A stretch of DNA of 64,000 bases from Variovorax paradoxus (lineage in GTDB: Bacteria; Pseudomonadota; Gammaproteobacteria; Burkholderiales; Burkholderiaceae_C). A program made the translations under genes and the position numbers. Below are positions 1 through 10,044 of the stretch, piece after piece. The stretch covers positions 6,376,001 to 6,440,000 of the forward strand of contig NZ_CP091716.1 in the NCBI RefSeq assembly GCF_022009635.1, in the 5' to 3' direction. The notes under the pieces were generated by a model that was not told the origin of the DNA, did not search any database, and saw only the letters and a program-made list of their open reading frames with translations. How positions within the stretch are numbered: the stretch's first letter is position 1; the number at the start of each line of letters is the position of its first letter.

Positions 1-508
1 TCAGCGCCAGGTCCGTGTCGGCGATCGACCATTCGCCGAACAGGTTCTGCGCATCGGCCGGCAGCAGCGCTTCCGCCGCGTCGAACAGCGACTTCGCCGA
101 TACCTTCGCCGCCGTGGACAGCGGTGCGCTCGAGGGCTTGAAGAACACGACCTCGGTCGAGCGCTCCTGCCGGATCGGCGCCAGGTCGCTGCGGATCCAA
201 GCCTGCAGCTGGCGCGCCCTGGCCTTGGCGCGCGGGTCGCCCGGATACAGCGGCGTGCCTGCAAAAACCTCGTCGATGTATTCCGTGATGGCCGACGACT
301 CCGACAGCGCGAAGTCGCCCTGCACCAGCGTCGGCACGCGCTGCGTCAGCGACAGCCGCGAGAAGCCCGACGCCCGGTGCTCGAGCGCCGCGAGGTCGAC
401 GGGCGTCATCTCGAAGTCGATCTGCTTTTCATGCAGCGCGACGAACACGGACATGGCGTAGGGGCTGGCGAATTGCGCGTCCACGTAGAGACGGATCGGG
501 TCCTGCAT
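1..508 (-). CDS. yfcF: Glutathione S-transferase, YfcF type (C-terminus cut by window edge)
   Basis: 169 residues are visible, starting at an ATG at 508; the gene runs off the left edge without a stop. The N-terminal thioredoxin-like domain (about residues 1-83) contains the glutathione-site segment ALSESSAI, and the helical C-terminal domain begins with QAWIRSDLAPIR. The run LFGEWSIADTDLAL closely matches E. coli YfcF as I recall it, a cytosolic GST with glutathione-dependent peroxidase-like activity. It lies downstream of the DUF4349 lipoprotein on the same strand, 44 bases away. Other GST classes are possible, but the YfcF-like segments are distinctive. Confidence 0.85.
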   Translation of the reverse strand, partial: MQDPIRLYVDAQFASPYAMSVFVALHEKQIDFEMTPVDLAALEHRASGFSRLSLTQRVPTLVQGDFALSESSAITEYIDEVFAGTPLYPGDPRAKARARQLQAWIRSDLAPIRQERSTEVVFFKPSSAPLSTAAKVSAKSLFDAAEALLPADAQNLFGEWSIADTDLAL

Positions 509-552
509 CGGAAATGGCTCCTGGGTTCGGCGGGCAGACCCGAGTATGGGCC

Positions 553-1518
553 TCACGCCATCTTGGAACGGCGGCGGCGCCACAACACCCGCACCAGCCA
601 GCCCAGCGGCAGCACCACCAGCACCAGCCACGGCAGCACCGCCGCGACGAAGGTGATGAGCGCGCCCACGCTTTCCGCCAGCACCGAGCCCGCGTTGCGC
701 AGCGCATGCCGCATCGGGCTGTAGCCGTCGCCGTTGCTCACCAGCGCGCGCTTGGGCGTGAACTGGATCTGGATGTGCTGCTTGCTGGTTTCCTGTGCCA
801 GCACCTTGCGCTGCGTGGCGATGGCGTCGAGCTCGGCCTGGGTGTCCGACAGCGTGCGCTGGATCGCCAGCAGGTCGACCATGGTGCGCTTGGTGACGGT
901 GTCGCGCAGCATGACGCGCAAGCTGTCGCGGAACTCGGTGCGGTTCTTGATGCGGGCCTCGACATCGATGACCTCGGCGGTCTTGTCCTCGCTGGTGGTG
1001 GTGTGCGAGACCACGTTCGCCACGCCGGCCAGCCCGCCGAGCAGCTTGTCCACATCGGCGGGTTCCACCCGCATCTCGAGCATGGCGTTGCCGGGCTGCT
1101 GCGGCGTTTCGCGCAGCAGCGAGGACGACAGCAGCTCGCACTTGAGCGTGCCGCACAGGTCGCGCACCTTGCCCCAGGCGTCGGCCAGTTGCTCGGCCGG
1201 CACTTCGACGTTCAGGTCCTGCCGCACGGCCAGGAAGCGCTGCAGCGGCGAATCTTGCGGCGACGCCTCGGACGCGGAGGGCTCCGCCGCCGTGTCGGCC
1301 ATGCGCGCGCGCGACTCCTTCATCGCCATGCCGCCGCCATAGCCGGCGGGTGCCTGCATCGGCGCGGGCGGCGGCGCCGGGCGGGCGAGCGATTCGTCGT
1401 GGCCGTTGTTGCGGCCGCAGCCGGCCAGCGACAGGGCGGCCGCCAGGGCCAGCAGCGCAAGGCCCGACCGGTGGCGGGCGAAGAAAGAAGAAGAGCCGGA
1501 AGGCGTGCGAGCGGTCAT
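553..1518 (-). CDS. DUF4349 lipoprotein with C-terminal membrane anchor
   Basis: 321 residues. An N-terminal hydrophobic stretch ends in the lipobox LAGC (Cys34), so the protein should be lipidated and exported. A low-complexity Pro/Ala linker (about 40-100) precedes the DUF4349 domain (about 105-280), which has a central coiled-coil-like segment rich in Gln, Glu and Leu. A single transmembrane segment near 283-307 is followed by an Arg-rich cytoplasmic tail, an arrangement typical of DUF4349 proteins. The function of the family is unknown. It follows liuD after 58 bases, so it could be the tail of the leucine operon, but nothing shows a metabolic role. Confidence 0.8.
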   Translation of the reverse strand: MTARTPSGSSSFFARHRSGLALLALAAALSLAGCGRNNGHDESLARPAPPPAPMQAPAGYGGGMAMKESRARMADTAAEPSASEASPQDSPLQRFLAVRQDLNVEVPAEQLADAWGKVRDLCGTLKCELLSSSLLRETPQQPGNAMLEMRVEPADVDKLLGGLAGVANVVSHTTTSEDKTAEVIDVEARIKNRTEFRDSLRVMLRDTVTKRTMVDLLAIQRTLSDTQAELDAIATQRKVLAQETSKQHIQIQFTPKRALVSNGDGYSPMRHALRNAGSVLAESVGALITFVAAVLPWLVLVVLPLGWLVRVLWRRRRSKMA

Positions 1519-1576
1519 GAAGATCCCTTGAAAGAATGACTACCGCAGCTGATACGGGCCAGCGCCCGGAACGGGG

Positions 1577-3580
1577 TTAAACCGTTGCCGCGGCCATTCG
1601 CAACAATTCGTCGCCTTCGGCCACCTGCTCGCCGGGGGCGAACAGCAGCTCCTCCACGGTGCCGTCCGCCGGCGCGGCGATGGTGTGCTCCATCTTCATG
1701 GCTTCCATCACCGCCAGCGGCTGGCCGCGGCTGACCTTGTCGCCAGCCTTCACCGCGAACGACACCACCTTGCCGGGCATCGGCGCGGTGAGCCGGCCGC
1801 CTTCGGCCTGCGCGTCGCCCGCGTGCGCGAGGCGGTCGATGGTGGTGATCTTCGTGGCGCCCTTCGACGCGAAGACGTGGGCGGTGGCGCCGTCCAGGTG
1901 CACGTCGAGCGTCTGGCGGTTGCCCGCGAACTCGACCTCGAATTCACCGCCGGGGAACTGGCCGATCACCAGCGGGCCTTCAGCGCCGCCGGCTTCCAGC
2001 CACAGGCTGCCATCGCGCTTGTAGATCAGCACGGCCGTCTGCTCCGCACCGCGGAACTCGAAGTCGAAATGGCGCCGGTATTCGCCCAGCGAGCGCCAGC
2101 CGTCGCGGCGCGCGAACGGGTCGGGCATCTTCCCGGGCCATTCGGTGATCAGCGTGCGCGTGATGGCGGCGGCGGCGGCCAGCGGCAGGCCCAGCGTCTC
2201 GCGGTCGAACAGCACCGCGCGTTCGCGCTCGATCAGCGCGGTGTCGAGGTTGGCCTTCGAGAACGATTCGGTCGCCAGGATGCCGCGCAGGAACTGCACA
2301 TTGGTCGAAACGCCCACGATCTGCACCTGCGCCAGCGCGGCATCGAGCCGCGCCAGCGCCTCTTCGCGCGTGCTGCCGTGCACGATGAGCTTGGCGATCA
2401 TCGAGTCGTAGAAGGGCGAGATCTCGCCGCCCTCGCGCACGCCGTCATCGATGCGCACGCGGCTGCGCTGGAAGGCCGTGGCAGTCGGCTTGCGGTACAC
2501 GCGCAGCGTGCCGGTGGCGGGCAGGAAGTTGTTGTCGGGGTTCTCGGCGCAGATGCGCGCCTCGATGGCGTGGCCGTGGATCTTCAGGTCGGCCTGCTTG
2601 GCAGGCAATGCTTCGCCCGAGGCCACGCGCAGTTGCCATTCGACGAGGTCGAGCCCCGTGATGGCTTCAGTCACAGGATGCTCCACCTGCAGTCGCGTGT
2701 TCATCTCCATGAAGAAAAAGTTCATCTCGCCGCCTTCTCGCTGCTCGACGATGAACTCGACGGTTCCCGCGCCCACGTAGTTCACGGCGCGCGCTGCCGC
2801 CACGGCCGCATCGCCCATCTGCTTGCGCATGGCCTCGGTCATGCCGGGCGCGGGCGCTTCTTCCAGCACCTTCTGGTGGCGGCGCTGCACCGAGCAATCG
2901 CGCTCGAACAGGTAGACATAGTTGCCGTGCGTGTCGCCGAACACCTGGATTTCGATATGGCGCGGGCGTTGCACGTATTTTTCGATCAGCACCGCGTCGT
3001 CGCCGAAGCTGTTGATCGCCTCGCGCTTGCACGAAGCCAGCGCGGCGGCAAAGTCTTCCGCCTTGTCGACCGCGCGCATGCCCTTGCCGCCGCCACCGGC
3101 ACTGGCCTTGATGAGCACCGGGTAGCCGATGCGGTCGGCCTCGCGCTGCAGCAGCGCCGGGTCCTGGTCATGGCCGTGGTAGCCGGGCACCAGCGGCACG
3201 CCGGCCTTTTCCATCAGCTGCTTCGACTCGGCCTTCAGGCCCATCGCCTTGATGGCCGAGGGCGGGGGCCCGATGAAGACCAGCCCCGCTTCGGCGCAGG
3301 CCCGCGCGAACTCTTCGTTCTCGCTCAGGAATCCGTAGCCCGGGTGCACCGCTTCCGCGCCCGTGGCCTTGGCGGCTTCGAGAATCTTTTCCCAGCGCAG
3401 GTAGCTGTCTTTAGGCGCACTGCCGCCGAGGTGCACCGACTCGTCGCATGCGCGCACGTGGTTGGCATGCGCGTCGGCATCGGAATACACGGCGACCGTG
3501 CGAATCGCCATGCGGCGGGCAGTGGCCGCGACGCGGCAGGCAATTTCACCGCGATTAGCGATAAGTATCTTTTTAAACAT
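1577..3580 (-). CDS. liuD: Methylcrotonyl-CoA carboxylase alpha (biotin) subunit
   Basis: 667 residues. The order is biotin carboxylase N-domain (MFKKILIANRGEIACR start), ATP-grasp domain with the Gly-rich loop ASAGGGGKGM (about 165-175), biotin carboxylase C-domain, and C-terminal biotinyl domain with AMKM, the biotinylated lysine being about K629. It carboxylates biotin for the LiuB carboxyltransferase in leucine breakdown. Acyl-CoA carboxylases of this length are hard to separate by sequence; the assignment to methylcrotonyl-CoA rests on liuA, liuB and liuC lying in the same operon. The reading frame stays open for 319 codons upstream, but the start at 3580 matches the family N-terminus. 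The ribosome site here is weak (GAAGG), and a copy of the gene start lies 118 bases upstream. Confidence 0.9.
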   Translation of the reverse strand: MFKKILIANRGEIACRVAATARRMAIRTVAVYSDADAHANHVRACDESVHLGGSAPKDSYLRWEKILEAAKATGAEAVHPGYGFLSENEEFARACAEAGLVFIGPPPSAIKAMGLKAESKQLMEKAGVPLVPGYHGHDQDPALLQREADRIGYPVLIKASAGGGGKGMRAVDKAEDFAAALASCKREAINSFGDDAVLIEKYVQRPRHIEIQVFGDTHGNYVYLFERDCSVQRRHQKVLEEAPAPGMTEAMRKQMGDAAVAAARAVNYVGAGTVEFIVEQREGGEMNFFFMEMNTRLQVEHPVTEAITGLDLVEWQLRVASGEALPAKQADLKIHGHAIEARICAENPDNNFLPATGTLRVYRKPTATAFQRSRVRIDDGVREGGEISPFYDSMIAKLIVHGSTREEALARLDAALAQVQIVGVSTNVQFLRGILATESFSKANLDTALIERERAVLFDRETLGLPLAAAAAITRTLITEWPGKMPDPFARRDGWRSLGEYRRHFDFEFRGAEQTAVLIYKRDGSLWLEAGGAEGPLVIGQFPGGEFEVEFAGNRQTLDVHLDGATAHVFASKGATKITTIDRLAHAGDAQAEGGRLTAPMPGKVVSFAVKAGDKVSRGQPLAVMEAMKMEHTIAAPADGTVEELLFAPGEQVAEGDELLRMAAATV

Positions 3581-3608
3581 GGAGGGCCTTCGCGGTGAAA
3601 TCGCCTGC
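3536..3608. promoter_or_regulatory. Inverted repeat enclosing the liuD start codon
   Basis: Arms at 3536-3554 and 3590-3608 are complementary over 19 bases with one mismatch, separated by 35 bases. The liuD start codon (3578-3580) and its weak ribosome site lie in the loop. In the mRNA the left arm is untranslated or leader sequence and the right arm is liuD codons 10-15. Such a hairpin could hold or expose the start; this is inference. Confidence 0.6.
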
Positions 3609-3698
3609 GCACGCTGCGCGTGCCCGGCAATTTGGCTTCGCCACTGCGCCGCTTCGCGGCTGGTCGCCACGATTGGCGATAAGGATCTTCTTAAACAT
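3573..3698 (-). CDS. Short leader-like ORF, a partial duplicate of the liuD start
   Basis: A 41-codon frame begins MFKKILIANRGD, so its first 11 residues are identical to LiuD before diverging into an Arg/Ala/Lys-rich tail. It has the better ribosome site (GGGAG, about 12 bases upstream of 3698). Its stop codon overlaps the liuD start by 8 bases (ATGTTTAA), exactly as the DUF4126 gene stop overlaps its own start. It may be a by-product of a tandem duplication or a functional coupling leader; no family is recognised. Confidence 0.45.
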   Translation of the reverse strand: MFKKILIANRGDQPRSGAVAKPNCRARAACAGDFTAKALHV

Positions 3699-4365
3699 TC
3701 GGAGTGTCTCCCGGAGGATTCTTTTTCAGTTGAAACGCGGGCACCACGCCCGGATCGGGTCGGCCGCTGAAGATGCGGGCCACGCGGGCGAACAGCGCCT
3801 TGAGGAAACGCCAGCTCTTGCGGATGAGCCACACGCTCAGCACAAGCACCAGCACGAACAGCACGAGAAAGACGACAGGGTGCGCCACCGCCAGCCACAG
3901 CCCCGCGGGCACCATGGAGTCTTCGACCAGCGAGGCGCCCACGTTCGAGAACGGCTCGGGCGAGGTGTTGATGGCCGCGCGCGTGGTGGCCTTGGCCGCA
4001 TGCGCCGTGGCCGCGAAGCCGCCGCCCAGCAGCGCCGCCACGATGGCCATCACGCCATGGTCGGCGCCGAACACGCTGGCCGCGAGCGCGGCGCCGGCCG
4101 GAATGCGGATGGCGGTGTGCACCACGTCCCACAGCGAATCGAGGCCGGGAATCTTGTCGGCGAAGAACTCGATGAACACCATGAAGCCGCTGGCCGCGAT
4201 GACCACCGGATGCGCCAGCAACTGCAGCCCGCTCGGCAACGGCACCCAGCCGAAGTAGCCGACGATGCCCGTCAGCAGCACCACCAGGTACAGCCGCACG
4301 CCACTGGCCCAGCCGATGGCGGCGGCCAGCGCGATGAGCTGGGGCATGTCGAGGCCGGTGTTCAT
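3691..4365 (-). CDS. DUF4126 membrane protein
   Basis: 224 residues with about four or five hydrophobic segments: near residues 8-35, 50-70, 90-125 and 155-180. Features are the N-terminal ALAAAIGWASGVRLY, the loop FFADKIPGLDSLWD and a Lys/Arg-rich C-terminal tail, which together resemble the DUF4126 family of unknown function. It lies 15 bases after the SMI1/KNR4 gene and its last codons overlap the duplicated liuD start, so it is probably co-transcribed with liuD. No role in leucine breakdown is known. Confidence 0.75.
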   Translation of the reverse strand: MNTGLDMPQLIALAAAIGWASGVRLYLVVLLTGIVGYFGWVPLPSGLQLLAHPVVIAASGFMVFIEFFADKIPGLDSLWDVVHTAIRIPAGAALAASVFGADHGVMAIVAALLGGGFAATAHAAKATTRAAINTSPEPFSNVGASLVEDSMVPAGLWLAVAHPVVFLVLFVLVLVLSVWLIRKSWRFLKALFARVARIFSGRPDPGVVPAFQLKKNPPGDTPNV

Positions 4366-4380
4366 GGCGTTGCCCCTTCT

Positions 4381-4884
4381 TCAGTCGAACTCGATGGTGC
4401 CGGCTTCCATGGAAGCCACGAGGTCCGCGAGCCACGCCTCGACCGACGCATGCTCGACGGGGCGGTCTTCGTCCGCCTTCCAGAAGGCGACGAGCTGCCC
4501 CGGCTGGCCGCCGCCTTCGGCATCGATGTCCACGCACAGGTAGCTGCCGCCGCCATTCGACAGGAAAGGCACCCAGCCGCGTCGCCAGGTGGCGGGGTCT
4601 TCGAAGTCGCTGCCGATCATGTCGTCGAGCATCTCCTTGGTGTCGGCGATGTCCTCGAGCGCGCTGAACATGCGGTTGTCCTGCAGGCTGTCGAAGCTGC
4701 TGTTCGGCTGGCCGTTGCGCCAGCGGTAGAGCGCGCGGAAGGCCTCGGGCAGCTTCAGCGAGAACCTGGCTTCGAAGGCGTCGAGCTCGTCGTCGCCCAC
4801 GCCCGGTTGAAGCGCGGCGCGATAGTCGGCGCGGTTCGCGGCCAGCCAGGCGTCCATGCGTTCGATGAGTGGGCGCTGCGGCAT
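4381..4884 (-). CDS. SMI1/KNR4 family protein
   Basis: 167 residues. The fold signature is visible as PGVGDDELDAFEARFSLKLP (about 27-46), FRALYRWRNGQ, and the core segment WVPFLSNGGGSYLCVDID (about 105-122) followed by GQLVAFWKADE. SMI1/KNR4 proteins in bacteria are often immunity proteins of contact-dependent toxins, but they also occur as solitary genes. No toxin gene is adjacent. The gene sits within the leucine operon, one base after the liuC stop, so expression with liuC is expected. Confidence 0.75.
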   Translation of the reverse strand: MPQRPLIERMDAWLAANRADYRAALQPGVGDDELDAFEARFSLKLPEAFRALYRWRNGQPNSSFDSLQDNRMFSALEDIADTKEMLDDMIGSDFEDPATWRRGWVPFLSNGGGSYLCVDIDAEGGGQPGQLVAFWKADEDRPVEHASVEAWLADLVASMEAGTIEFD

Positions 4885-4885
4885 C

Positions 4886-5692
4886 TCAGGCCTTGCCGGT
4901 GTCCAGCCACGACGGCTTGCGCTTCTGCAGGAAGGCCTGCACGCCCTCGCGGCCTTCTTCGCTCGCGCGGATGTCGGCGATGCCCTCGACCGTCTTCGCG
5001 ATCAGCGCGGCGTCGATCTCGCGGCCGGCCACGTCGTCGATCAGTTGCTTGCAGGCGCGCACGGCCGCAGGGCTGGCACCCGTGAGCGCCTTCAGCAGCT
5101 CGTCGACCTTGGCATCGAGCGCATCGGCTGCCACCACTTCATGCACGAAGCCGATGCGGTGCGCCTCGGCGGCGGTGAAACGCTCCGCCGTCAGGAAGTA
5201 GCGCTGCGAGGCGCGCGTGCCCATCGCCCGCAGCACGTAGGGGCTGATGGTCGCGGGCACGAGGCCGATCTTCACTTCGCTCAGGCAGTACCAGGCGGTG
5301 TCCACGCTCACGGCCATGTCGCATGCGGCCACGAGCCCCATGCCGCCCGCATACACGTCGCCCTGCACGCGCGCGATGGTCGGCTTGGGGCATTCGGCGA
5401 TGGTGCGCAGCATCCCGGCCAGCTTGCCCGCGTCGGCGATGTTCTCGTCGCGCGTGTAGTCGGCCATGCGGCGCATCCAGTTGAGGTTCGCGCCCGCGCA
5501 GAAGGCCGAGCCGTTGGCGCCCAGCACGATGGCCTTGACCTGCGGCGCGGCGCCGGCCTCGGTGAAGGCCCGCGTCAGTTCGGCGATGACGATGTCGTCG
5601 AAGGCGTTGCGCGCGTCGGGCTGGTCGAGCCAGATGCGGGCGATGGCGCCGTCGATGCGCAGTTGCAGCTTGCTGTAGTGGTTGTCGCTCAT
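4886..5692 (-). CDS. liuC: Methylglutaconyl-CoA hydratase (enoyl-CoA hydratase family)
   Basis: 268 residues, crotonase fold. The oxyanion-hole loops are visible as SAFCAGANLNWM (about 61-72) and YAGGMGLVAACDMAV (about 107-121), followed by LSEVKIGLVPATISPYVL. It should hydrate 3-methylglutaconyl-CoA to HMG-CoA, the step after LiuBD. The substrate is inferred from the operon; by sequence alone only an enoyl-CoA hydratase can be stated. The chosen ATG at 5692 gives the usual family length, although the frame continues upstream into the esterase gene region. Confidence 0.87.
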   Translation of the reverse strand: MSDNHYSKLQLRIDGAIARIWLDQPDARNAFDDIVIAELTRAFTEAGAAPQVKAIVLGANGSAFCAGANLNWMRRMADYTRDENIADAGKLAGMLRTIAECPKPTIARVQGDVYAGGMGLVAACDMAVSVDTAWYCLSEVKIGLVPATISPYVLRAMGTRASQRYFLTAERFTAAEAHRIGFVHEVVAADALDAKVDELLKALTGASPAAVRACKQLIDDVAGREIDAALIAKTVEGIADIRASEEGREGVQAFLQKRKPSWLDTGKA

Positions 5693-5708
5693 GTCTCTTG
5701 TCGTCTGT

Positions 5709-6575
5709 TCATTGAAGGCGCTGCGGCAGTCCCAGCTTCGCGAGGAACTGGTCCACCATCGGCACCCAGATGGCCGCGTTGCCGCGTCCTTCGAAGAAGG
5801 AATGGCCGTCGTCGCCGTAGGGCGGCACGCCCTCAAAGCGCACGTCGACGCCCTTGGCCTGGTAGGCGGCCAGCAGCCGGCCGGCCAATGCGGGGCCGAA
5901 GAAATGGTCGTTCTCCGAGTAGACCCACAGCATCGGCACCTTCGTGGTCGAGGCATAGCGGCCGAAGGCATCGACCAGGCTGGCTTCGTTGCACACGTCG
6001 TCGGGTCCGCGCGAACCGCGTCCGCCAGCGAAGTTGATGGTGCCGATCACGCCGGCCGGGTTCAGGCTCGACAGCGCCAGCACGCCGAAGCCGCCGGCCG
6101 ACTTGCCCAGCAGCACGATGTGCTGCGCGTCGGCATAGGGCAGTGCGCGGGCGTAGTCGAGCGCGGCGGAGATGTCCTTGGCGCTTTCGAGACCGGCCTG
6201 CACGTAGTCGGGCTTGCTGCAGCTGAAGTAGTTCTCGGCCCACGGCCCGTCGGACTTGCCGTAGCCGCGCCGCATCGGGTTGATGACCAGGAAGCCGTGC
6301 CGCGCGAACAGCTCGGCTTGGCGCGCATAGCGGTCCTGCATCTTCGCGAAGTCCGAAGGCGAACGCGGCGTGCCGTGGTTGATCACCAGCACCGGGAACG
6401 GCCCATCGCCCGCGGGCTTGTATTCGGTGGCCGCGAGCTTGAGCCGCGATTCGCCGAAGAGGCCCTTGACCGCCATCGGAATCTCGATGTCGCGGCGCGC
6501 CACGTCCTGCGCCTGCGCGCCGAGCGCGAAGCACAGCAGTGCGGCGGCGATGAACCCGAGCTTGCGCAGCGTCAT
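5709..6575 (-). CDS. Exported alpha/beta hydrolase (dienelactone-hydrolase-like)
   Basis: 288 residues. A signal peptide (MTLRKLGFIAAALLCFALGAQA, cleavage near residue 22) indicates export. The oxyanion region is INHGTPRSP, the nucleophile elbow is GKSAGGFG with Ser as nucleophile, and the late GDDGHSFF supplies a probable catalytic His. The enzyme class is an esterase or peptidase; the substrate is unknown. It lies between liuB and liuC with gaps of 21 and 16 bases, an unusual position for an exported enzyme within an operon for intracellular CoA esters. Confidence 0.75.
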   Translation of the reverse strand: MTLRKLGFIAAALLCFALGAQAQDVARRDIEIPMAVKGLFGESRLKLAATEYKPAGDGPFPVLVINHGTPRSPSDFAKMQDRYARQAELFARHGFLVINPMRRGYGKSDGPWAENYFSCSKPDYVQAGLESAKDISAALDYARALPYADAQHIVLLGKSAGGFGVLALSSLNPAGVIGTINFAGGRGSRGPDDVCNEASLVDAFGRYASTTKVPMLWVYSENDHFFGPALAGRLLAAYQAKGVDVRFEGVPPYGDDGHSFFEGRGNAAIWVPMVDQFLAKLGLPQRLQ

Positions 6576-6596
6576 GACGGACTCCTTCGACGCTTC

Positions 6597-8221
6597 CTAC
6601 ATCCGGAAGATGCCGAACTTCGGCTCGGGCACCGGCGCATTGCGCGCGGCCGCCAGGCCCAGCGCCAGCACGCGACGGGTGTCGGCCGGATCGATGATGC
6701 CGTCGTCCCACAGCCGCGCGGTGGCGTAGTAGGGGTGGCCCTGGTCTTCGTACTGCTGGCGGATCGGGGCCTTGAAGGCTTCTTCCTCTTCCTTGCTCCA
6801 GCTGCCGCCCTTGAGCTCGATGCCGTCGCGCTTCACCGTGGCCAGCACGCTCGCGGCCTGCTCGCCGCCCATGACGCTGATGCGCGCGTTGGGCCACATC
6901 CAGAGGAAGCGCGGGCTGTACGCGCGGCCGCACATGCCGTAGTTGCCGGCGCCGAAGCTGCCGCCGATGATGACGGTGAACTTGGGCACGTTGGCCGTGG
7001 CCACGGCCGTCACCATCTTGGCGCCGTGGCGCGCGATGCCTTCGTTCTCGTACTTGCGGCCCACCATGAAGCCGGTGATGTTCTGCAGGAACACCAGCGG
7101 AATCTTGCGATGGCAGCACAGCTCGATGAAGTGCGCGCCCTTCTGCGCCGATTCACTGAACAGGATGCCGTTGTTGGCGATGATGCCCACCGGCATGCCT
7201 TCGATCTCGGCGAAGCCGCACACCAGCGTGGCGCCGAAGCGCGCCTTGAACTCGTGGAACTCGCTGCCGTCGACGATGCGCGCGATGATCTCGCGCACGT
7301 CGAAGGGCTTGCGCGTGTCGGTGGGGATCACGCCGTACAGCTCTTCGCGCGGGAACTCGGGGGCGCGCACCGCCTTGCCGTCCGCGGCCTCGGCGCCCGC
7401 GTTCTTCGCATTGAGGTTCGCCACCGCAGTGCGCGCGAGCGCCAGCGCATGCAGGTCGTTCTGCGCGAGGTGGTCGACCACGCCCGACAGGCGCGTGTGC
7501 ACGTCGCCGCCGCCCAGGTCTTCGGCGGTGACGACTTCGCCCGTGGCCGCCTTCACGAGCGGCGGGCCGCCCAGGAAGATCGTGCCCTGGTTCTTGACGA
7601 TGATCGATTCGTCGCTCATTGCCGGCACGTACGCGCCACCCGCCGTGCACGAGCCCATGACCACCGCGATCTGCGGGATGCCCTGGGCGCTCATGTTGGC
7701 CTGGTTGTAGAAGATGCGGCCGAAGTGGTCGCGGTCGGGGAACACCTCGTCCTGGTTCGGCAGGTTGGCACCGCCCGAGTCGACCAGGTAGATGCAGGGC
7801 AGGCGGTTCTGCTCGGCGATCTCCTGCGCGCGCAGGTGCTTCTTGACGGTCAGCGGGTAGTAGGTGCCGCCCTTCACCGTCGCGTCGTTGCACACGATCA
7901 TGCAGTCGACACCGTTCACGCGGCCGATGCCGGTGATGATGCCGGCGCCCGGCGCGGACTCCACGCCCTTGCCGTCGAGGTACATCGCATGCGCGGCCAG
8001 CGGCGCGATTTCGAGGAATGGCGTGCCCGGGTCGAGCAGCTCGGCCACGCGGTCGCGCGGCAGCAGCTTGCCGCGCGCCGTGTGCTTGGCGCGCGCGGCC
8101 TCGCCGCCGCCCTGTTCCACTTTCGCGAACTGCTTGTGCAGGTCGTCGACCAGCGCGCGCATGGCGGCTGCATTGGCCTGGAAGTCGGCCGAACGCGCGT
8201 TCAATTTCGTTTCGATTTTGC

Positions 8222-8225
<4 letters not shown>
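6597..8225 (-). CDS. liuB: Methylcrotonyl-CoA carboxylase beta (carboxyltransferase) subunit
   Basis: 542 residues, the usual length for MCC beta. Both carboxyltransferase halves are present: the N-terminal half carries [23 protein letters not shown], and the C-terminal half carries [15 protein letters not shown] and [20 protein letters not shown]. These segments are characteristic of MCC beta rather than propionyl-CoA carboxylase, so the substrate call is stronger than for liuD. It transfers carboxyl from biotin on LiuD to 3-methylcrotonyl-CoA. The start overlaps the upstream ligase stop by 4 bases (ATGA), indicating translational coupling. Confidence 0.93.
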
Positions 8226-9901
<1,676 letters not shown>

Positions 9902-9921
9902 TTCCTTGTCTCCTTGTCTGG

Positions 9922-10034
9922 CCCCTTCCCCTTCCGGGGGAAGGTTGGGATGGGGGCAAGCGGCACTTGTTCAGCCCAAGGCCTCATCGAACACCTCTTG
10001 CCCCCACCCCTGCCCTCCCCCGGAAGGGGAGGGA
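9922..10034. repeat. Paired inverted G/C-rich palindromic repeats between ligase and liuA
   Basis: Two copies of a C/T-rich palindromic unit (centres CCTTCCGGGGGAAGG and CCCTCCCCCGGAAGGGGAGGG) face each other at 9922-9960 and 9997-10034. Each is flanked by a CTTGCCCC-type or GGGGGCAAG arm. The unit resembles short palindromes scattered between genes in many betaproteobacteria. The pair can fold into a large stem in the mRNA and may tune expression or stability across the operon. Confidence 0.6.
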
Positions 10035-10044
10035 GAAAAACAGC

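Noticed and set aside
1577..4537. 986-residue extended LiuD frame
   Set aside because: The first 319 codons overlap the DUF4126 gene in another frame and are Arg/Gly-rich; the true family N-terminus starts at 3580.
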